A stretch of DNA of 64,000 nt from the NCBI RefSeq assembly GCF_051465645.1, contig NZ_CP195790.1, positions 3,472,001 through 3,536,000 on the forward strand. The letters are read 5' to 3'. This DNA comes from Planctomicrobium sp051465645 (GTDB taxonomy: Bacteria; Planctomycetota; Planctomycetia; Planctomycetales; Planctomycetaceae). Below are positions 59,837-64,000 of this stretch, piece after piece. The notes under the pieces were generated by a model. That model was not told where the DNA came from. It was given only the letters and a program-made list of their open reading frames with translations, and searched no databases. The translations under genes and the position numbers were made by a program. Numbering within the stretch: position 1 is the stretch's first letter; each line of letters starts with the position of its first letter.

Positions 59837-60241
59837 TTACTTCTTCTTTGGTTTGCTTTCCAAAGCAAAGTTCAGCTCGTTCTTACCAGCAACTACAGTT
59901 GCCGTCAGCGTCGATCGGACATTGTAAACCGCAGGCAATGTCTCAGGGCCCATGTCCATTTCTTGTCTTGTAATTCGGACAGTGTGCTCACCGGGGACAG
60001 CACCATTTTCAGTTGCAGAATAAACCAGCGTGTACTTTCCATCTTCCTTGGTCGCACCGCTCGATCCCGCACCTGTCGCCTTGGGCTCAAACAGGACGAT
60101 TGCCCCGGAGAGTGGAGCACCATCCAGGGTTACCGTCCCCTGTACCGCTCCGAGCGTGGGAACATCGGTCGGGCGATCACCGCATCCCAGCAGCACACTG
60201 CCTGCAATTAAACCGAAGAACACCGACATAAAACGGGTCAT
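59837..60241 (-). CDS. Lipoprotein with a carboxypeptidase-regulatory-like (CNA-B) domain
   Basis: 134 residues from the ATG at 60241 (AAGGGG upstream); a start at 60262 is possible but has no ribosome site. Lipobox LIAGSVLLGCGD places the protein at a membrane. The rest is one beta-sandwich domain: GAVQGTVTLDGAPLSGAIVL and GKYTLVYSATENGAVPGEHT. This family is abundant in planctomycetes and often paired with DUF1559 genes, as here with the gene at 60376. Confidence 0.8.
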   Translation of the reverse strand: MTRFMSVFFGLIAGSVLLGCGDRPTDVPTLGAVQGTVTLDGAPLSGAIVLFEPKATGAGSSGATKEDGKYTLVYSATENGAVPGEHTVRITRQEMDMGPETLPAVYNVRSTLTATVVAGKNELNFALESKPKKK

Positions 60242-60375
60242 CACCAGTGAACCCCTTTTCATTTATAACGAGCTAAAAATCGGAATGAATGTGGCCGCAG
60301 ATCACAGCGGAAACGCAATACCATGCGGCCACTCAGGAACAATCTTGGGCAATTCAGGCGAAGAAGATTTACTTC

Positions 60376-61320
60376 TTAGAATTCCCCGATCACTTCACCG
60401 CCACGGCAACTGGTGAGAGCTGGCAAGATCGCGTTGTCCATGTTTTCGCTGAGGAAACGGACGGAGCCATCGCCAAGCAAAGAGTGTGCTCCACCGGTGT
60501 GAGTGCTTCCTGCGCTCCATGCATAGATTCGACGTTGTGTATCACTGGCATATGGCCGGTTAATCCCGGAGGTCGCAGAGAGCCAGAACGTGTGTGTGTA
60601 CTGGTTCCAATAGGGGCCATAGTACACAGACGTTTTTTCCATGCGGGATTCGATCGAGAAGATCGTATTGGAAAGACCATCTGTCGCATCACGAAGGCGA
60701 CCGGAACCATTGTCGCCAAAGATCCCCTTCAGGTTGCTCGAATCAGCGGAATAGCTGTACCCCGATAAAGAGTCGAGCTCTGTGGCACGTGCGATCAAGG
60801 CGTAGGAAGTGCGCTGTCCACGTTCTGTCAGATACGCCGGATCTGTGTAGGTCGGCACGTGGTTGGTCGATGAATACCCGTCTGATGGACACACGAAGAA
60901 ATTCAGGTGGGTGTTCAGTTCAGGTTGTGCAACAAACGCGACAGGGTTGGCGGCGCAACTGCTGTTATGTTTGGCGGGTCCGGAGGCGATGTTGAAGTTG
61001 ATCTTGTTGTAGATTGCAGTCTGTTCCACGAATGGCAGGACCATTTGATGCAGAGTGTGGTTTTTGTTTTGACCACCTGTTCCAAGCCGATCGCAATTGG
61101 CGCGACCTGGTGCAATCGTGCCGGGTGGCAAAATGGAATGCACATCGGCGTAGTTGTGAATCGCAAGCCCTAACTGCTTCAGATTGTTCTTGCACTGTGA
61201 GCGGCGGGCGGCTTCCCGAGCTTGCTGCACAGCTGGCAGCAGCAAGGCGATCAGAATTGCGATAATCGCAATCACCACCAGAAGCTCGATCAAAGTAAAT
61301 CCTCTTCTGACTTTCTGCAT
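60376..61320 (-). CDS. DUF1559 prepilin-like secreted protein, second copy
   Basis: 314 residues. The start RRGFTLIELLVVIAIIAILI and PAVQQAREAARRSQCKNNLK are nearly the same as in the 45838 product, and the end has HTGGAHSLLGDGSVRFLSEN. It shares the DUF1559 architecture and probably an export route through the type II/IV pilin-like machinery. It lies 114 bases upstream (on the minus strand) of the lipoprotein gene, a pairing often seen in planctomycetes. Confidence 0.94.
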   Translation of the reverse strand: MQKVRRGFTLIELLVVIAIIAILIALLLPAVQQAREAARRSQCKNNLKQLGLAIHNYADVHSILPPGTIAPGRANCDRLGTGGQNKNHTLHQMVLPFVEQTAIYNKINFNIASGPAKHNSSCAANPVAFVAQPELNTHLNFFVCPSDGYSSTNHVPTYTDPAYLTERGQRTSYALIARATELDSLSGYSYSADSSNLKGIFGDNGSGRLRDATDGLSNTIFSIESRMEKTSVYYGPYWNQYTHTFWLSATSGINRPYASDTQRRIYAWSAGSTHTGGAHSLLGDGSVRFLSENMDNAILPALTSCRGGEVIGEF

Positions 61321-61844
61321 AAAACTGAACTTCCTATTGAACGATGAGTAAAAAAAGAGGGAACTGATTCAACGAGATATTGTTCGCCAGCCAGACGGAC
61401 CTGGATGACTGAGAATCCACCATCACGTCACTCGGGAAAACAACTGAATAGATTGGCTAAGGAACCATCTTGAACGACCAATTCGCTTACGATTCAGCTG
61501 GCTGAAATCTTAATATCTCGTGCAATTTCGGTCTACTTCACGTCAAAAACAGTTGATTTGACGAGTTGGGACTAGCTCCAATGGCAACAAAGCAACTGCG
61601 GATGGCCGCGCGGCTCTAATCAGAGACCAACGACCTCAAGATTTTTCAGGCAGCAATGAATCTGCGACTCTTCCAGTCGATTGAGAGAAATCCACCTAAT
61701 CGGCACAAAATCAAAGTGAGATGCCAGCAATCTTCTCAGGTCATTTGCGTCTGCCAAAAGACGTGCTAGACTCCTCAAACTCGTCGTTTTGGAGTGGGCT
61801 GCGATTGCAGTTCTCGCCAGTTCAACGACGACAGCAACAATTCG
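61321..61844. other. Intergenic region
   Basis: About 520 bases between the DUF1559 gene and tRNA-Ser(UGA). It must hold the promoter for both. Small open frames are present but have no support. Confidence 0.45.
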
Positions 61845-61929
61845 GGAGAGGTGGCAGAGCGGCTGAATGCACCGGTCTTGAAAACCGGCAACCCGCAAGG
61901 GTTCGTGGGTTCAAATCCCACCCTCTCCG
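61845..61929 (+). tRNA. tRNA-Ser(UGA)
   Basis: 85 nt: acceptor arms GGAGAGG / CCTCTCC, anticodon loop CTTGAAA with anticodon UGA, long variable arm GCAACCCGCAAGGGTTCG, T-loop GGTTCAAATCC, discriminator G, CCA not encoded. Confidence 0.95.
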
Positions 61930-61952
61930 CTCGATACACGTTGCAAACAACA

Positions 61953-61987
61953 AAAAAACGCCCTGCTCACAAGCAGGGCGTTTTTGT
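61953..61987 (+). terminator. Terminator of tRNA-Ser(UGA)
   Basis: ACGCCCTGCT / AGCAGGGCGT, 10 bp with a 4-base loop, A-run before and T-run after. Confidence 0.92.
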
Positions 61988-61989
61988 TT

Positions 61990-62266
61990 TTACCAGGCAA
62001 TTCTTACCAGCGTGTCTTTCGCCAGAGATTCTTCTCAACTGCGATTTCCAGACAGTCTGAAGCGGCCGCACCCCTTGGATGAACACTTAAAGAGTGACCG
62101 CATCGGATAACTACGGCCTCGCCACAGACCTGAGACACTGTGTCAAAGGCGATCGCTGACAATCTTCAACGACGCTCAGCAAACAGCTCAATTCAGCAAG
62201 CGATCACGCTGAAACACAAAGCAAGACCCTGAGAATTCGCGCTCAAGGCGGACAAGCAGGCACCGA
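61990..62266. other. Intergenic region with no visible gene
   Basis: Slightly under 300 bases between the tRNA terminator and the ferredoxin gene. No signal beyond the neighbours' 3' ends. Confidence 0.4.
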
Positions 62267-62491
62267 CTACTCAGCGTCTTGTGCAGCAAGTGTGCGTGAT
62301 TTTCGGCATTCGTCAATCACGTTCTGAATGCGACGGCGACACGCCATACAGCCTCCGCCGGCTTTACACGACTGTCGAACATCTTGAACAGTCGTTGCCC
62401 CGTAAATGGCAACAGTGTCCTCAACTGTCGACTGACGTACCTTGAAGCAATGGCACAAGATTGGATCTGCTGCAACCGTGATGTTTGACAT
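62267..62491 (-). CDS. Bacterioferritin-associated ferredoxin-like (2Fe-2S) protein
   Basis: 74 residues from the ATG at 62491. The BFD-type [2Fe-2S] binding pattern is CHCFKV near the start and CKAGGGCMACRR later. Such proteins reduce ferric iron in bacterioferritin so that it can be released under iron limitation, or belong to nitrite reductase-like assemblies. A Fur-like palindrome 44 bases before the start supports iron control. A TTG-based start at 62503 is possible but less likely. Confidence 0.8.
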   Translation of the reverse strand: MSNITVAADPILCHCFKVRQSTVEDTVAIYGATTVQDVRQSCKAGGGCMACRRRIQNVIDECRKSRTLAAQDAE

Positions 62492-62534
62492 AGCAGTGAG
62501 CAAAGGAGGGCTGATTCAGGCAGGTAAATGCACT

Positions 62535-62549
62535 TGAGACTCAGTCTCA
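62535..62549 (-). promoter_or_regulatory. Fur-box-like 7-1-7 palindrome
   Basis: TGAGACT-N-AGTCTCA, a perfect 7-1-7 inverted repeat, 44 bases upstream of the ferredoxin gene. Fur boxes have the same spacing and similar ends (TGATAAT-N-ATTATCA). Iron-responsive repression is inferred. Confidence 0.55.
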
Positions 62550-62883
62550 TAACGTACTCATAAGTGTACGGAGGTCAGATTGGCGTGGTCAATCACAAAT
62601 AACCGGAAAATCTCCAAATCCGAAGAGTGTCGTGGCTTTCACGGCAATTCTTGAAATTCGTCGTCACAACAGATGAATTCCCCGGGACACATCAGGCGCT
62701 CCTTGACAATCACGCGAATTCTCTTTACAACATGAATCCAACATCTTGCAGGGACAAGGGTTAGCAGGATGACAGAACGCTCGCCAGCATTTGCGACGTC
62801 GATCGAGATGAACCCAATTGATTGGTCATGGAGCGGCGGCCCCTTCGGCTCATTACTTCTTCCGCAGAAAAGACCACGGTCTC
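62550..62883. other. Intergenic region between the ferredoxin gene and pheA
   Basis: About 330 bases carrying the two divergent promoters; no gene is seen. The direct repeat-like GTACTCATAAGTGTAC near 62555-62570 could be another operator. Confidence 0.4.
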
Positions 62884-64000
62884 ATGGCAAAAAAGAAGGC
62901 TACCCGCCCGGCTGCACAAGCTCGTGCTCAGCGGAAAGATAAACCTGCTTCTTCTCCGAAAGCAGTGACTCGCAAAAAACCGAGTGCTTCTCCTGCAGAG
63001 CGATTGAAGGTGATCGACCGTCAAATGGTCCAACTCCTGAAAGATCGCGTTCGCTACGGAGTCCAACTTCTTCAAGAATCCGGTGATCGACGCGAACTCT
63101 GGTTTGATCCCAAGGTTGAACAAGACCTGTGGGAAGAACTTGAGGTTGTCAATCAGGGAGAAGTTCCCAAAGAAGTCTTGCGAAGTGTCTTCCGCGAACT
63201 CATGTGCGCGTCACGCTCTCGTGTGAAGTCAGCGCGAGTCGCTTACCTCGGCCCGCAATTCAGCTTCACTCATCTCGCAGCATTGGAACGATTCGGAAAG
63301 ACCGCCGATCTCGTCCCGGTCAATTCGATTGCGGCTGTGTTTGAAGAGGTCAACAAAGGTCACGCCGAATTCGGAATTGTTCCCATCGAGAACAGCACCG
63401 ACGGACGCATTGTCGACACACTCGACATGTTCACCAGACTTCCGCTGCGGATTTGCGGTGAAGTACAGATGGCGGTGCACCACAATCTGCTCTCACGTTC
63501 GCCTCGCAGCGAGATCACCGAAATCTACAGCAAGCCACAGGCGTTGTCACAGTGCCGCGACTGGCTCGCACGAAACATGCCACAGGCAAAGATCTACGAT
63601 GTGACCAGCACATCGACCGCAGCAGCACTGGCCCAACAGAAGCCGGGCGCAGCAGCGATTGCCAGCCGTCAGGCCGCCGTGCAGTACAGTCTCGATATCA
63701 TTGCCGAAACAATCGAAGACAATGCGCACAATGTGACCCGATTTGCCATCATCGGCGATCACGAGACCACGGAAACCGGTCAGGACCGCACTGCATTGCT
63801 GTTGCAGATTCCGCACACACCAGGTTCTCTGTCAGACGCACTGACGGCATTCAAGAACAACAAGATCAACCTGACCTGGATCGAGTCGTTCCCTCTGCGT
63901 GGGCCGGAAACCGGCTACCTGTTCTTCCTCGATTTTGAAGGTCACGTCAAAGACGCACGCATCAAAAAAGCGATGCAGATCCTTGAGAAGAAAGCCGTGC
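62884..64000 (+). CDS. pheA: Chorismate mutase / prephenate dehydratase (P-protein), C-terminus beyond window
   Basis: 372 codons are present from the ATG at 62884 and the frame is still open at the window end. After a basic, lysine/alanine-rich leader of about 40 residues comes the chorismate-mutase-type helix (RLKVIDRQMVQLLKDRVRYG), then the prephenate dehydratase domain with RVAYLGPQFSFTHLAALERF, FGIVPIENSTDGRIVDTLDM and NVTRFAIIG, and the start of the ACT regulatory domain (TALLLQIPHTPGSLSDALTA; NLTWIESFP). It makes phenylpyruvate for phenylalanine and is feedback-inhibited through the ACT domain. Confidence 0.92.
   Translation, partial: MAKKKATRPAAQARAQRKDKPASSPKAVTRKKPSASPAERLKVIDRQMVQLLKDRVRYGVQLLQESGDRRELWFDPKVEQDLWEELEVVNQGEVPKEVLRSVFRELMCASRSRVKSARVAYLGPQFSFTHLAALERFGKTADLVPVNSIAAVFEEVNKGHAEFGIVPIENSTDGRIVDTLDMFTRLPLRICGEVQMAVHHNLLSRSPRSEITEIYSKPQALSQCRDWLARNMPQAKIYDVTSTSTAAALAQQKPGAAAIASRQAAVQYSLDIIAETIEDNAHNVTRFAIIGDHETTETGQDRTALLLQIPHTPGSLSDALTAFKNNKINLTWIESFPLRGPETGYLFFLDFEGHVKDARIKKAMQILEKKAV

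Noticed and set aside
1..64000. CRISPR array
   Set aside because: No regularly spaced repeat-spacer pattern was seen; the Cas4-like protein is not accompanied by other cas genes.

Overview
The window reads as planctomycete DNA. Two genes on the right encode prepilin-like DUF1559 proteins with the type IV pilin-like N-terminus that is hugely expanded in Planctomycetes, and the housekeeping genes beside them (purE-purK, tpiA, secG, cmk, rsgA, an RNase E/G, yicC, pheA, an LptF/LptG permease) are ordinary chromosomal genes. Base composition changes near 34.8 kb: the left part is visibly richer in G+C than the right. All calls come from reading the sequence; no database search was run.

Left half (1 to about 34.8 kb): a mobile, plasmid-like element. 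1-3.6 kb carries a sulfur-detoxification cluster on the minus strand (ArsR regulator with a candidate leaderless promoter, rhodanese-DUF2892 protein, MBL-fold/rhodanese protein) beside gene fragments. 4.2-6.4 kb is a plasmid maintenance module: iteron-like repeats with DnaA boxes, a RepA-type initiator, a ribbon-helix-helix protein and ParA. 6.6-11 kb holds a DNA methyltransferase among small plasmid proteins and a frameshifted, truncated MobF-type relaxase. 11.1-15.9 kb holds two protein-kinase-like genes, a PD-(D/E)XK nuclease-like gene with an overlapping partner, and a membrane-anchored Cas4-like protein that has lost its expected catalytic residues. 16-21.8 kb is a VirD4/TraD-like coupling protein flanked on both sides by a duplicated pair of winged-helix 'replication-relaxation' genes. 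22.2-24.7 kb has small paralogous proteins with duplicated leaders. 24.9-27.5 kb has a large serine recombinase and a decayed IS5-type transposase.

The most interesting block is 27.8-31.4 kb: a compact ubiquitin-like conjugation operon with a beta-grasp ubiquitin-like protein, an E2-like domain fused to a cysteine-rich RING/treble-clef-like tail, a JAB/JAMM deubiquitinase-like protease and an E1-like enzyme. A roughly 80-nt conserved, apparently structured intergenic element lies immediately upstream of this operon, and a second copy lies immediately upstream of the coupling-protein gene. The element ends with an excisionase-like gene and a tyrosine recombinase next to tRNA-Ser(GCU).

Right half (34.9-64 kb): chromosomal backbone, with three tRNA genes in the window (Ser-GCU at its left edge, Cys-GCA and Ser-UGA), many strong bidirectional terminators, two unusual secreted cysteine-rich proteins at 52-53 kb, a SecG with a long repeat tail, a Fur-box-like palindrome before a bacterioferritin-associated ferredoxin gene, and a truncated pheA at the window end.
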